Below are positions 15,544-24,322 of a stretch of 64,000 bases of DNA, piece by piece. The translations under genes and the position numbers were made by a program. The stretch is from Prauserella salsuginis (GTDB taxonomy: Bacteria > Actinomycetota > Actinomycetes > Mycobacteriales > Pseudonocardiaceae), in NCBI RefSeq assembly GCF_024648885.1, contig NZ_JANBBF010000010.1, positions 372,001 through 436,000 of the forward strand. The letters run 5' to 3'. How positions within the stretch are numbered: the first letter of the stretch is position 1; every line of letters begins with the position of its first letter. The notes below the pieces were generated by a model that saw only the letters and a program-made list of their open reading frames with translations, was not told the origin of the DNA and searched no databases.

Positions 15544-16083
15544 TCACGCTTCGAAGACGTCCGTCATTGTGAGATGCAGGGTGACCGTCGGCCAGCCGAT
15601 GCGCCTGCTGGCAGCGGTCTCGACCCGCTGCCGAACCTGCTCGAGCGCGGGGTGGGTGAACGTGCGGCTGTCGACTGCGATGTTCAGCTCGACGACCGCA
15701 CCCGTCGCGTCCAGGTCCACCCGGCAGTGCCGTGCCCGCACGCCTTCGACGGTGTCGGCGGCGAACCGCAGGATCGTCGCGGCGGCTTGGGCGCTGATGC
15801 GCGCGGCACCCGGCTCGGTCGTGGGCAGTTCGAGGAGGTCCCTGCGCCGGATGTCGGCCCGCACCGCGGCCATGATCCGGGCCGTCAGGCCGGCGGGCGG
15901 TTCGGCCTCGTCGGCGACCAGCTCGCCGGTCGCCTGGCGCAACAGCTGCAGGCTGGCTCGGGACGCCTGGCAGTGCGGGCAGCTCGTCCCGTGCTCGTCG
16001 GGTGCGTCGAGGTCCTCCCAGAGGCGCTCGACGTTCCGGCCGCAGGGCAGCCGGTATGTGTCCGTGCCCGGGCTCAGCGCCAT
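15544..16083 (-). CDS. ZAS-type zinc anti-sigma-like domain fused to an Asp23-like domain
   Basis: The 179-residue protein starts 10 bp inside the upstream sigma gene. Its N-terminus contains an H-x3-C-x2-C motif (EHGTSCPHC, about residues 30-37) and an upstream Cys (LPCGRNVERLW), the signature of zinc-binding anti-sigma factors. Residues 75-179 look like an Asp23 domain (ISAQAAATILRFAADTVEGVRARHCRVDLDATGAVVELNIAVD, WPTVTLHLTMTDVFEA). No membrane helix is visible. The tight coupling to an ECF sigma gene supports an anti-sigma role; the Asp23 part could link it to envelope state. Confidence 0.75.
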   Translation of the reverse strand: MALSPGTDTYRLPCGRNVERLWEDLDAPDEHGTSCPHCQASRASLQLLRQATGELVADEAEPPAGLTARIMAAVRADIRRRDLLELPTTEPGAARISAQAAATILRFAADTVEGVRARHCRVDLDATGAVVELNIAVDSRTFTHPALEQVRQRVETAASRRIGWPTVTLHLTMTDVFEA

Positions 16084-16628
16084 GGTGACATCACCTCAGC
16101 CAGTTCTGCTCGTGCGCGTGCGATCCGTCCGCGCACGGTCGTGGCGGAGACCCCCAATGTCGTCGCGATCTCGTCGTAGGAACGGCCGTGCACCTCGCGC
16201 AGCAGCCAACAGGCTCGCTTCTCGGGGGTGAGCCGGCCCATCGCCGTCGACAGCGCGGCGAGCTGAGCGCTCGTCTCGGCCTGTTGTTCCGGCTTCCCGT
16301 CGGGGCCCGATGCGGCGTGTTCCTCGGGCGTACTGTCGGCGAGCGGTTTCCGCGATCGGATGACGTTCAGGCACCTGTTGGTGGCGCTGCGGTACAGCCA
16401 GCCGACGAATGCGGCGTCCTCCTGCAATTGTCCGAGCTGCCGCCAGGCGGCGAGGAACGCCTCCTGGGTGACGTCCTCGGCGTCGGCCGCGTTGGCGAGC
16501 ATCCGCAGTGCAAGACGATAGATCGGCCCCTCGTAGCGTGTCACCAGTTGCTCGTAGGAGTGTGCGTCCCCGTCCCGGGCTCTGGCGACCAGCGTGACGT
16601 CGTCCAGCTGAGTCCCGGTGACCGTCAT
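16074..16628 (-). CDS. ECF-type RNA polymerase sigma factor
   Basis: The 184-residue protein has sigma region 2 at residues 15-85 (YEQLVTRYEGPIYRLALRMLANAADAEDVTQEAFLAAWRQLGQL) and region 4 at residues 125-180 (LTPEKRACWLLREVHGRSYDEIATTLGVSATTVRGRIARARAELAEV). The start is ATG 16628, after GGAGGG. It heads the Asp23 cluster and overlaps the anti-sigma-like gene, so it probably drives the cluster under envelope stress. Confidence 0.9.
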   Translation of the reverse strand: MTVTGTQLDDVTLVARARDGDAHSYEQLVTRYEGPIYRLALRMLANAADAEDVTQEAFLAAWRQLGQLQEDAAFVGWLYRSATNRCLNVIRSRKPLADSTPEEHAASGPDGKPEQQAETSAQLAALSTAMGRLTPEKRACWLLREVHGRSYDEIATTLGVSATTVRGRIARARAELAEVMSPWR

Positions 16629-16689
16629 GGCGACATCCCTCCTGTTCACCTCGTAGGACACCGGAATCGCACCGTCGTCACGCGCGTAC

Positions 16690-16711
16690 CCACGTGACGG
16701 CCGCCACGTGG
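16690..16711. promoter_or_regulatory. Paired CACGTG palindromes upstream of the ECF sigma gene
   Basis: Two CCACGTG-type hexamer palindromes, at 16690-16696 and 16704-16711, lie 14 bp apart about 65 bp upstream of the sigma gene start. They may be regulator sites for the operon. The function is unproven. Confidence 0.3.
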
Positions 16712-16776
16712 ACGCCGCCGTGGTCACCGGGCGCTGTCCGTTTCCGGGACGGGCCTGCGATGTGCGGTTCCTGTTC

Positions 16777-17025
16777 CTAGATCACCCGCGACTTCCTCTT
16801 GCGACGGCGGCGCGCCGACAGCGCGGACCACAGTCGTGGCAGACCGCGTTTACGGGCGACGAACACGACGGGTTCGGCGTCGGGGCGAGGACGTTGCCGG
16901 AACCGGCGCAGTCCGGCCGCGAACACCTCGGGGTCGCCGCCCGCGTCGGGATGGTGATCCCGCACGAACCGCCGGTACGCGGCCCGCTCGGCGGGTGACC
17001 ACTCCGAGCGCCGATCGCTGTCCAT
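16777..17025 (-). CDS. Small J-domain-like protein
   Basis: The 82-residue protein contains an HPD tripeptide in a DnaJ-like context (RRFVRDHHPDAGGDPEVFAAGLRRF, residues 14-40) followed by a very basic tail (RRRRKRKSRVI). The helix after HPD fits a truncated J-domain, so an interaction with DnaK is possible, although the fold is shorter than a normal J-domain. The start is ATG 17025 with a GAAGGGAACGGG purine stretch upstream. Confidence 0.6.
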   Translation of the reverse strand: MDSDRRSEWSPAERAAYRRFVRDHHPDAGGDPEVFAAGLRRFRQRPRPDAEPVVFVARKRGLPRLWSALSARRRRKRKSRVI

Positions 17026-17306
17026 CCCGTTCCCTTCGCACCCGACTCGCCGGATCCTCATGTTACGGACCTGTCGCCGGCGCGCAGCCGGAGTCGCCGC
17101 AGGGCACCTGATCGGACGTGCAGTTCGGCAGCGGTACCGGACCACGGGCGCAGGGACCGGCGGTGGTCGCCGTCGCACGACGTCGCGTCCCACAACGGAG
17201 CAGGTCGGCGGACGGGCATCGAACGGCGGTGAGGGGACGAAGCCGCCCAGGGTGCGGGAACCGGCAGAAGTGCCGGACCGATCGGTCCGATATGGACCAG
17301 GGGCGG

Positions 17307-17888
17307 ATGTGCAACCGAATCGACGTCCGGGTGCGTCCCAGTGGTGTGTGGCGAATGTGGATACCGGGACTGTTGGCCGTCGTTGCGGTCGGCGGGTGCG
17401 GTTCGAGCGGGCAGACCTGTACGGCGATCGGTTCACCGCCGGGTATCAACGTTCTCGCTCCGGAAGTGCCCGGTGAGGCGACATCCGGTGAGTCGGCGTC
17501 CGGAGAAGCACCGTCCGGAGAAGCACCGTCCGGTGAGTCGCAGCCGGGCGGGCCGGAGCCCGGTGATCCTGCGCCCGGCGGCACGGCGCCCGCTCCGTCC
17601 GGAGACGGCCTGGTTCCCACCGATCTGGTGCTCGAGGCGTGCTGGGGCGGAACGTGTCAGGAGTACGAAGTGAGCCGTCACTGGTCGTCGGAGCCTCAGC
17701 GAGGTTTCGTCGAGATCCGGGAGCTGCCCGCGGAACCCGTCCGCGTCACGCTCGTCGCCGACGGGCGACGGCTGAATCCGGTGACCGTCGTCCCGGAGCC
17801 GGTCCGCCCCAACGGCGACGAATGCCCGGCGCTCGGACCGGCCGCCTCGGTCACGGTCGACCGGGACGCCGCGGTGCGTCCCGGGTGA
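17307..17888 (+). CDS. Predicted secreted lipoprotein with Ser/Gly/Glu/Pro repeat linker
   Basis: The product of about 193 residues has a basic N-region, a hydrophobic core (MWIPGLLAVVAVGGC) and a lipobox ending VGGC, so it should be a membrane lipoprotein. A repeat linker (GEAPSGEAPSGES, about residues 55-85; encoded by TCCGGAGAAGCACCG units) precedes a small C-terminal domain with two cysteines (ACWGGTC) and a strand-rich end. An alternative start is ATG 17355. The 281-bp gap to the left shows no other gene. Function unknown. Confidence 0.7.
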   Translation: MCNRIDVRVRPSGVWRMWIPGLLAVVAVGGCGSSGQTCTAIGSPPGINVLAPEVPGEATSGESASGEAPSGEAPSGESQPGGPEPGDPAPGGTAPAPSGDGLVPTDLVLEACWGGTCQEYEVSRHWSSEPQRGFVEIRELPAEPVRVTLVADGRRLNPVTVVPEPVRPNGDECPALGPAASVTVDRDAAVRPG

Positions 17889-17985
17889 TCCGCCCGCGGC
17901 GGTGCGGCCGGCCCGGCCCCCGACGCCGGACCGGCCGCACCTCCCCCGCCGGCGACCGGCCCGCCCGCCGGTCTCGCCGGCCCGA

Positions 17986-19632
17986 TCAGCCGATGTCGCG
18001 CCTGCGCAGTGAGGTCACGCCCACGGCGACGAGTGCCGCGGCTGTAGCCGTCAGCCACAGCAGCGGGGTAGCGGTGAACTCGGCGTGCGGCAGCTGCGGC
18101 ACGTGCGTGAACGGCGAGACGTTCAGCACGGCCTGGGGCAGGTCGAGGATGGGGCCGAACATGGAGATCAGCACGAACGCCGCGGCCAGCGCCCATGCCG
18201 CCACCGTCGCGCGTGGCACCAGCCCGAACAGCAGCACCGCGGCTCCCGCCACGACCCACATCGCGGGCAGCTGGGCGAGGGTCGCGCCGAACACGCGTGG
18301 CCACTCGCCGCCGACGTCGCCGGAGCTCAGCCCGTAGCCGACGCCGAGCAGCGCGGCGCACACGGTGAGCACCGCGGCCGTGCCCGCCAGCACGAACAGC
18401 AGGTGCCCGCCGAGCCAGCGCAGCCGTCCGACACCGGTCGTGAGCAGCGGTTCGACGCGCAGCGCGGTCTCCTCGTACCGCATGCGCAGGGTCGCCTGCA
18501 CCGCGTACATCGAACCGATCATGGCGATCATGCCGGTGATCGAGCTCAGGAACGCGTCCTCGATGCCGCGGGCGCCGCCCATCTGCTGCAGCATCTGCTT
18601 CATCTCGGCACTGTCACCCACGATGTCGCTGACGCCGGAGGCGAGCGTGCCGAACAGCATTCCCATCACGGCGAATCCGACGATCCAGCCGATGAGCGCG
18701 CCGCGGTGCAGCCGCCACGAGAGCGCCAGCGACGTCCGCAGCCCCGGCGTGGCCGTCGCGCGCCCCGGCCTGCCAGGGATGAGGCTCATCCCGACGTCGC
18801 GTTTCGGCAGCAGTGCGTAAGCCACCGCGCACAACACGAGCGTTGTCGCGGCGGGCAGGGCCAACACCCACCACTCGTTCTCGGCGAACGCGCGCACGCG
18901 GTGCACCCAACCCACCGGCGACAGCCACGACAGCCATTCGGCCTCGGACGTGTCGCCCGCGGCACGCAGCAGGAACAGCACGCCGAACGTCGAACCGGCG
19001 AGCGTGTTGGCGGTACGCGAGTACTCCGCGAGCTGGGCGGTCACTGCCGCGACGCCGGTGAACACGAGGCCGCACAGCGCCACGGCCGCGCCGAACGCCA
19101 CCGATCCTGTGACGTCCGCGCCGACCCCGGCGATCATCGCGGTCAGCAGCACCCCGGTCACCACGCTGAACAGGCCGGCCGTGGCCACGCCCGCGGTCAG
19201 CGGTGCGTAGCGGCCGACCACCGCCGCCGACAGCAGTTCCTGGCGCCCGGTGTCCTCCTCCTGGCGGGTGTGCCGGGTGACGGTGAACGCCGCGATCAAC
19301 GACGTCAGCAGCGCCGCGATCGTGCCGAACCGCCAGGCCGTGAACCCGCCTGCCGTCTGCAGGTCGTAGGCCGGGCCGAACATGATCGCGAACGACGGGT
19401 TGGCCGCCACGCTGGCCGTCAGCCCAGCGCGTTCGGCGGGGTCGGGGTAGAGCGCCTCGTACGCGCTCGCGCCCGATGCGGCGAGGAAGGCGATCACCAG
19501 TGCCCACACGGGCAGCACGATCCGGTCGCGGCGCAGTGCCAGCCGGATCAGCTGGCCCGTGCCCGCCAGTGCGCCCGCCGTGGCCGACGGCCTCTCGTGG
19601 GTGGCGGGCACGTGGGTGACGTCCGCGGTCAT
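17986..19632 (-). CDS. ABC-2-type exporter permease, TnrB3-like
   Basis: The 548-residue membrane protein has about 12 hydrophobic segments arranged as two similar halves ([25 protein letters not shown] near the start; [25 protein letters not shown] midway). This is the pattern of the exporter-of-polyketide-antibiotics (TnrB3) family. The start at 19632 overlaps the ATPase stop by 4 bp; the frame is open far upstream but overlaps the ATPase gene. It works with the ATPase encoded next to it. The substrate is unknown. Confidence 0.88.
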   Translation of the reverse strand: MTADVTHVPATHERPSATAGALAGTGQLIRLALRRDRIVLPVWALVIAFLAASGASAYEALYPDPAERAGLTASVAANPSFAIMFGPAYDLQTAGGFTAWRFGTIAALLTSLIAAFTVTRHTRQEEDTGRQELLSAAVVGRYAPLTAGVATAGLFSVVTGVLLTAMIAGVGADVTGSVAFGAAVALCGLVFTGVAAVTAQLAEYSRTANTLAGSTFGVLFLLRAAGDTSEAEWLSWLSPVGWVHRVRAFAENEWWVLALPAATTLVLCAVAYALLPKRDVGMSLIPGRPGRATATPGLRTSLALSWRLHRGALIGWIVGFAVMGMLFGTLASGVSDIVGDSAEMKQMLQQMGGARGIEDAFLSSITGMIAMIGSMYAVQATLRMRYEETALRVEPLLTTGVGRLRWLGGHLLFVLAGTAAVLTVCAALLGVGYGLSSGDVGGEWPRVFGATLAQLPAMWVVAGAAVLLFGLVPRATVAAWALAAAFVLISMFGPILDLPQAVLNVSPFTHVPQLPHAEFTATPLLWLTATAAALVAVGVTSLRRRDIG

Positions 19633-20603
19633 GGCGCCGTCCTCGCATTCTCCGTGCGGTCGGCCTCGGCGTCGGGCAGCTCGTCGGTGTAGTGCCGCAG
19701 GAACAGTTCCTCGAGGGTCGGCGGTGTGCTCGTCAGGCTGCGGACGCCGATGGCGGTGAGCCGCCGCAACGCCTCGTCGAGTGCGTCGGTGTCCACGTCG
19801 AAGTGCACGGTGTTGCCGTCCACGCGCAGGTCGTGGATGTGGGGCAGGGTCGCCAGCCCGTTCGGGGGGCCCGCGAGCTCGGCGGAGATGGACGTCCGCG
19901 TGAGGTGCCGCAGGTCGTCCAGGGTCCCGGTCTCGACGGTGCGGCCCGCGCGAATGATGCTCACGCGATCGCACAGCGCCTCGACCTCGGCGAGGATGTG
20001 GCTGGACAGCAACACCGTCCTGCCTTCGCCGCGGACTTCGCGGATCGTCTCCTGGAATGCGGCCTCCATCAACGGATCGAGCCCCGAGGTCGGCTCGTCG
20101 AGGATCAGCAGTTCGGCGTCCGAGGCCAGTGCGGCCACGAGTGCGACCTTCTGCCGGTTGCCCTTCGAATACGTGCGGCCCTTCTTGGTCGGGTCCAGTT
20201 CGAACCGCTCGATCAGCTCGGCGCGCCTGCGCTTGTCCATGCCGCCGCGCAACCTGCCGAGCAGGTCGATGACCTCGCCGCCCGAGAGGTTGGGCCACAG
20301 GTTCACGTCGCCCGGCACGTAGGCGAGCCTGCGGTGCAGCGTGGCCGCCTGCCGCCACGGGTCGCCGTCGAGGAGTCGCACGTCGCCGCCGTCGGCGCGT
20401 AGCAGGCCGAGCAGTACGCGGATGGTGGTCGATTTGCCGGAGCCGTTGGGGCCCAGGAAGCCGTGCACCTCGCCGGTCTCGACGTGCAGATCCAGTCCGT
20501 CTAGGGCGATGGTGCGGCCGAATGTCTTGCGCAGCCCGGCGACGCCGATCGCCTCGTGGGCGGTCGTGCCGCTCGTGGTGGTGCTCGCGGCGTTGTATGT
20601 CAT
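19629..20603 (-). CDS. ABC transporter ATP-binding protein (drug/antibiotic export type)
   Basis: The 324-residue ATPase has Walker [10 protein letters not shown] (about residue 53), the LSGG-equivalent segment [18 protein letters not shown], and Walker [15 protein letters not shown], then the C-terminal DUF4162-like extension usual in DrrA-type exporters. It pairs with the permease at 17986. Its promoter overlaps a perfect palindrome next to the divergent GbsR/MarR-type gene. Confidence 0.92.
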   Translation of the reverse strand: MTYNAASTTTSGTTAHEAIGVAGLRKTFGRTIALDGLDLHVETGEVHGFLGPNGSGKSTTIRVLLGLLRADGGDVRLLDGDPWRQAATLHRRLAYVPGDVNLWPNLSGGEVIDLLGRLRGGMDKRRRAELIERFELDPTKKGRTYSKGNRQKVALVAALASDAELLILDEPTSGLDPLMEAAFQETIREVRGEGRTVLLSSHILAEVEALCDRVSIIRAGRTVETGTLDDLRHLTRTSISAELAGPPNGLATLPHIHDLRVDGNTVHFDVDTDALDEALRRLTAIGVRSLTSTPPTLEELFLRHYTDELPDAEADRTENARTAP

Positions 20604-20623
20604 GCGAACGAAGGTACACTGAT

Positions 20624-20639
20624 TTCACAAACTTGTGAA
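20624..20639. promoter_or_regulatory. Palindromic operator in front of the ABC exporter
   Basis: TTCACAAACTTGTGAA is a perfect 7+2+7 inverted repeat located 21 bp upstream of the ATPase start codon. Read leftward, TTCACA lies about where a -35 box would be for a -10 like TGTACC, so a bound repressor would block the exporter promoter. The divergent GbsR/MarR-type protein at 20720 is the obvious candidate regulator. Confidence 0.7.
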
Positions 20640-20719
20640 TACTGAAAAGTTCGTGATCGATGTGAACCCTAGGGCGCGCGCCGTGTGGTTCCCGGATCGG
20701 CGTGAGGGAGGATGTGCCC

Positions 20720-21328
20720 GTGGTCGAGAAGTCAGCCGGACAGCAGGACGCCGATAACCGCGACGACGCCCGCGACGGCGAGGCCCGCACCGACGAGGCC
20801 CGCGACGACGAGGCCCGCGACGAGAACGGCCGCAACGGGGTGAACACCCCCGGCGAGGCCGGCGCTCGAGACGAGGAGGCCGTCGCCAAGTACGTCGAGA
20901 GCCTGGGGCTGACGCTCAACAACATCGGCCTTCCGCGCATGCCCGCGCGCGTGTTCGCCGCCCTGACCACGTCGGACAGTGGGGAGATGACGGCGGCCGA
21001 GATCGCGGAGGCCCTGTCTGTCAGCCCCGCCGCCGTCTCGGGCGCCGTCAAGTACCTCGAACAGACCGGGCTCATCGCCAGGGAGCGGGCCCCGGGCGCG
21101 CGCCGCGACCACTACCGCGTGTTCGACGACTTCTGGTTCGCCTCGATGCTCAAGCGCGAGCGCATGCTCGAGATGTGGCGAGACGCGACGCGGGAGGGGG
21201 TGCAGGCCGTGGGGCCCGACACGCCGGCCGGGATTCGCCTGTCCAACATGGCCGACTTCCTCGATTACCTGGTCGTCGAGATCCCGAAGCTGTTCGCCCG
21301 CTGGGAGTCCTTGAACGCCGACCGGTGA
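20720..21328 (+). CDS. GbsR/MarR-family transcriptional regulator
   Basis: The 202-residue protein starts at GTG 20720, eight bases after GGGAGGA (a GTG at 20702 is the alternative). After a 50-residue Asp/Glu/Arg-rich N-terminal tail it shows a MarR-type winged helix (residues 75-140, MPARVFAALTTSDSGEMTAAEIAEALSVSPAAVSGAVKYLEQTGLI, then GARRDHYRV). It is divergent from an ABC exporter whose promoter carries a perfect palindrome, the usual arrangement for a ligand-released repressor of efflux. Confidence 0.88.
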   Translation: MVEKSAGQQDADNRDDARDGEARTDEARDDEARDENGRNGVNTPGEAGARDEEAVAKYVESLGLTLNNIGLPRMPARVFAALTTSDSGEMTAAEIAEALSVSPAAVSGAVKYLEQTGLIARERAPGARRDHYRVFDDFWFASMLKRERMLEMWRDATREGVQAVGPDTPAGIRLSNMADFLDYLVVEIPKLFARWESLNADR

Positions 21329-21617
21329 GCGGCGGCCGGTGGGTTCGTGAAATCCGTTGGCCGCAGGACGGAACCGGCGGGCGGGTGCAGTAGGTCGGAG
21401 GCAGTGTTCCCCGCAAGCGGGTGCGGCTGGCCGACTGTCGGATGACACGCAGTGGGGGTGTCGGCCATCCGTCCGGGATGCGGGAATCGGTCCGGGCCAC
21501 GCCACGGCGCAGGTCCGGACCACGGAGCGCGAGGCGGGTGCGGTTCGCAGGGAGGGCAGCCGTACCGCTTCGCGCGTGCCGGCCAGCGGCGATGATTCGC
21601 CGCCAGGGCGACCGAAT

Positions 21618-21811
21618 CGACCCGGTGCGGATTCGTCCGAGGGGCGTGGATTCGACGAGGCGCCGTGGATTCGACGTCCCAGGTCTGTGAACTCGACACA
21701 GGGCCGTCGAAACGACCCGGCGCTGCCGAATCGACCCGGTGCCGCCACAGTGACAGGGGTCGCGATTCGACATGCTGCCGTCGATCCGGCGGGGTCACGA
21801 GTCGACGAGGG
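21618..21811. repeat. Tandem repeat of about 19 bp, TCGACnnnG units
   Basis: About ten degenerate units beginning TCGAC or TCGTC start at 21618, 21633, 21652, 21671, 21693, 21712, 21731, 21767, 21781 and 21802; several intervals are exactly 19 bp. It occupies the centre of the 576-bp gap 21329-21904, in which I see no convincing gene: open frames there are Arg/Gly/Pro-rich and lack ribosome sites. Confidence 0.6.
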
Positions 21812-21904
21812 GGCACCGTCCCTGGCGGCACACGATTGTCGTCGTGATCATCTCGCTCCGGTGGCCGCTACTCGGCGGTGGCGGTGCTGGGTCAAGATGG
21901 TGGC

Positions 21905-23863
21905 GTGAGCCCGCCCCGTGCCGACCTGCCCGCGCCGCGCTGGCTCGCGCACCTGTTGCGCACCAATCCGGCGCCGGTGCCGTGGAGCGGCGCGGCGCGC
22001 GCCGCCGTGACGTTCGCCGTGCCGATCGCCGTCGGCTACCTGCTCGGCGCGCCCGCGACGGGTGCACTGGTGTCGGCGGGCGTGCTGCCGGTCGTCACCG
22101 GCGACGTGGCGGGCCCGTACCGGTATCGCGCGAAGCGGCTCGGCGGCACGGTGCTCGCCGCGATCGCGGGCTTCGGGATCGGTCTCGTCTCCGGCGCCGA
22201 CCCGTGGCTGTCGCACCCGACGGTCGTGGCCGTCGCGGCCGTGTCGGCGCTGATCAGTGCGGGCGGCAACAACGCCTCGTTCGCCGCGCTGCAGCTGTTC
22301 GTGTTCGTCACCCTCGGAACGGGCCAGGCCGAGGCCGGGGCCGATGTCGGCGTGGCGTTGCTGTGCATCGTGACCGGTGGGGTGTGGGGACTGCTCGTCG
22401 CGCTGTCCGGCTGGCCGGTGCGCGGGACGTCGCCGGAGCGCACGGCCGTCGCCCAGGTCTACATCGAGCTGGCTGCCATGCATTCGGCGCCCGACGACGC
22501 GACGTCGCTCACCGCCCGAGCCCAGCTCACGACCGCGATGAACACCGCCTACGACCGGTTGCTCACCGCACGGTCGTGGCTGTCGGGTCGGGACGCGACG
22601 TACCGCAGGTTGTTGAACCTGCTGTCGGCCACGACGCCGGCCGTCGAGGCCTCGGTCGCGATGGTCAACGCGGGGCAGCGCGCTCCTAAGGAGATCATCG
22701 CGCACTTCACCGACCTGGCCACGGCCGTGCTGGCGGACATGCCGCTGCCGGAGCCGCCAGACCCGGAGTCGGCGACCGGTGGCCGCGGCGAACCCGCCGA
22801 TTCACCGGCGGCGGCGCTGTACCACGCGCTGACGAGGATCAGCACCGACCGGGACCGCCGCAGGCGTGCCCCCTCGCCCTGGCACACGAAGCTGGGCGAG
22901 TGGCTGGACTCGCTCACATCGGGTCCGCTCACGTGGGTGGCCACGGCCCGGTTGACGCTGTGCGTGGCGCTCGCCGAGCTGGCACGTCTGATCGTGCCGC
23001 TGGACAACTCGTACTGGATCACGCTCACCGTCGGGCTCGTGCTCAAACCGGACTTCGGGTCGGTGTTCGGCCGGGCGGTGCTGCGCGGCGTGGGCACGGT
23101 GGTCGGTGTGGGCATCGGCGCGGCGATCCTCGGCCTCGGCGCCGATTCCCACGGTGTCGTGCTGGTGCTGCTCGTCGCGATCATGGGCGCGGGCGTGGCC
23201 ATCGGCAAGGTCCGCAACTACGGCATCCTCAGCGCGTTCGTGACGCCGCTGATCATCCTGCAGATGGACCTCACGATCGGCGGCGACTGGGGTGTCGTGA
23301 TCGCCCGGCTCGCCGACACCGTGCTGGGCTGCGCCATCGTGTTGGTCTTCGGCTACCTGTTGTGGCCGGGCAGTCTGCGCCCGCGCGTGGGCGGGCGGCT
23401 CGCGGAGGTCGCCGACACCGTCGCCCGGTACGTAGCGGTCAGCCTCGGCCCGTCCGACGAGGACCGGGCAGAGCAGTCCCGCTGCAGGCGACGTGCCTAT
23501 CGCGGACTGTCCGACCTGCGCACGGCGTTCCAGCAGCTGGTCGTGGAGCCCTCGCCCGCGGGCAGGCAGGCCGCGGCGTGGTGGCCCGCGATCGTGGCGC
23601 TGGAACAGGTCACCGACGCGGTCACGGCTGTCGTCGTGACGATCTCCCACGGCGCCGAACGGCCCGCGGAGGCGGACGTCCGGCTCGTGACGGCCGCGCT
23701 CGGCGAGCTGGCATCCGCCGTGCGGGAGTCACGTGACCCCGGCGACGTCGAGCTGCCCGCGTCCGAGCAGCTCTCGGGCGTGACCGATCAGCTGTCCGCC
23801 GCGTTCGCCGCCGTCCGCGGGCCGGATCCGATGCGGCCGCGGTTCCGGTTCCGGCGGCGGTGA
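21905..23863 (+). CDS. FUSC-family (aromatic acid exporter-like) membrane protein
   Basis: The 652-residue protein has two membrane blocks of five to six helices each (residues about 35-175 and 340-480) separated and followed by soluble helical domains, the architecture of FUSC/YccS/AaeB proteins. Motifs include GPYRYRAKRLGGTVLAAIAGFGIG and NSYWITLTVGLVLKPDFGSVFGRAVLRGVGTVVGVGIG. GTG 21905 is taken as the start; GTG 21878 in the same frame is possible and neither has a good ribosome site, so the mRNA may be leaderless. Efflux of aromatic or amphipathic acids is inferred. Confidence 0.85.
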   Translation: MSPPRADLPAPRWLAHLLRTNPAPVPWSGAARAAVTFAVPIAVGYLLGAPATGALVSAGVLPVVTGDVAGPYRYRAKRLGGTVLAAIAGFGIGLVSGADPWLSHPTVVAVAAVSALISAGGNNASFAALQLFVFVTLGTGQAEAGADVGVALLCIVTGGVWGLLVALSGWPVRGTSPERTAVAQVYIELAAMHSAPDDATSLTARAQLTTAMNTAYDRLLTARSWLSGRDATYRRLLNLLSATTPAVEASVAMVNAGQRAPKEIIAHFTDLATAVLADMPLPEPPDPESATGGRGEPADSPAAALYHALTRISTDRDRRRRAPSPWHTKLGEWLDSLTSGPLTWVATARLTLCVALAELARLIVPLDNSYWITLTVGLVLKPDFGSVFGRAVLRGVGTVVGVGIGAAILGLGADSHGVVLVLLVAIMGAGVAIGKVRNYGILSAFVTPLIILQMDLTIGGDWGVVIARLADTVLGCAIVLVFGYLLWPGSLRPRVGGRLAEVADTVARYVAVSLGPSDEDRAEQSRCRRRAYRGLSDLRTAFQQLVVEPSPAGRQAAAWWPAIVALEQVTDAVTAVVVTISHGAERPAEADVRLVTAALGELASAVRESRDPGDVELPASEQLSGVTDQLSAAFAAVRGPDPMRPRFRFRRR

Positions 23864-23878
23864 GGTGGGGCCCGCAGC

Positions 23879-24019
23879 GCGTTCGGACGGCCTGCGTTCG
23901 GACGGCCTGCGTTCGGATGCCCTGCGCTCGGATGGTGCTGCGTTCGGATGCCCTGCGCTCGGACGGCGCTTCGCTTGGATGGTGCTGCGTTCGGATGGCC
24001 CTGTGCTCGTGGATGCCCC
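23879..24019. repeat. Tandem repeat array of 15-16 bp, GCGTTCGGATGCCCT units
   Basis: Nine units follow the FUSC stop directly, starting at 23879, 23894, 23909, 23924, 23940, 23955, 23971, 23987 and 24003. The consensus is GCGTTCGGAtGgcCT, with alternating 15- and 16-bp lengths. The remaining gap to 24322 is unusually AT-richer (24130-24260) and probably contains the promoter of the small gene at 24323. Confidence 0.85.
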
Positions 24020-24322
24020 GGGCCAGTGACGTTCTGCGCTCGGCACGTTCCGCCGATCCCCAGCGTCGTCGCGTACCCGCCACCTCGGGGTATCCGGCAC
24101 TACGCCGTCCGGCTCCGCACCGCTCCGTCCGGGTGATTTATCCGGTTAGTCCGATTGCTACGGGTTTCGACGGTATTTCGGGGGAATCGTCGCGTATTCG
24201 AGGGCCGCGGCGGGCCGGAAGCACGGAGTCCGCGGTTTTCGTCCGTGACACGCTCGGGTCTTTTCGGGCGACACCCCCGCCAGCGTTTGCGCTCGGGCCG
24301 TCGATGCTGGTGGATTGGGTAC

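Noticed and set aside
17986..21075. 1029-residue minus-strand frame covering exporter permease and ATPase region
   Set aside because: Only the part from 19632 leftward looks like a permease; the upstream part is in the wrong frame of the ATPase gene and Arg/Pro-rich.
21357..21908. Possible genes in the gap between the GbsR/MarR-type and FUSC genes
   Set aside because: All frames are Arg/Gly/Pro-rich, lack ribosome sites and cross the 19-bp repeat array.
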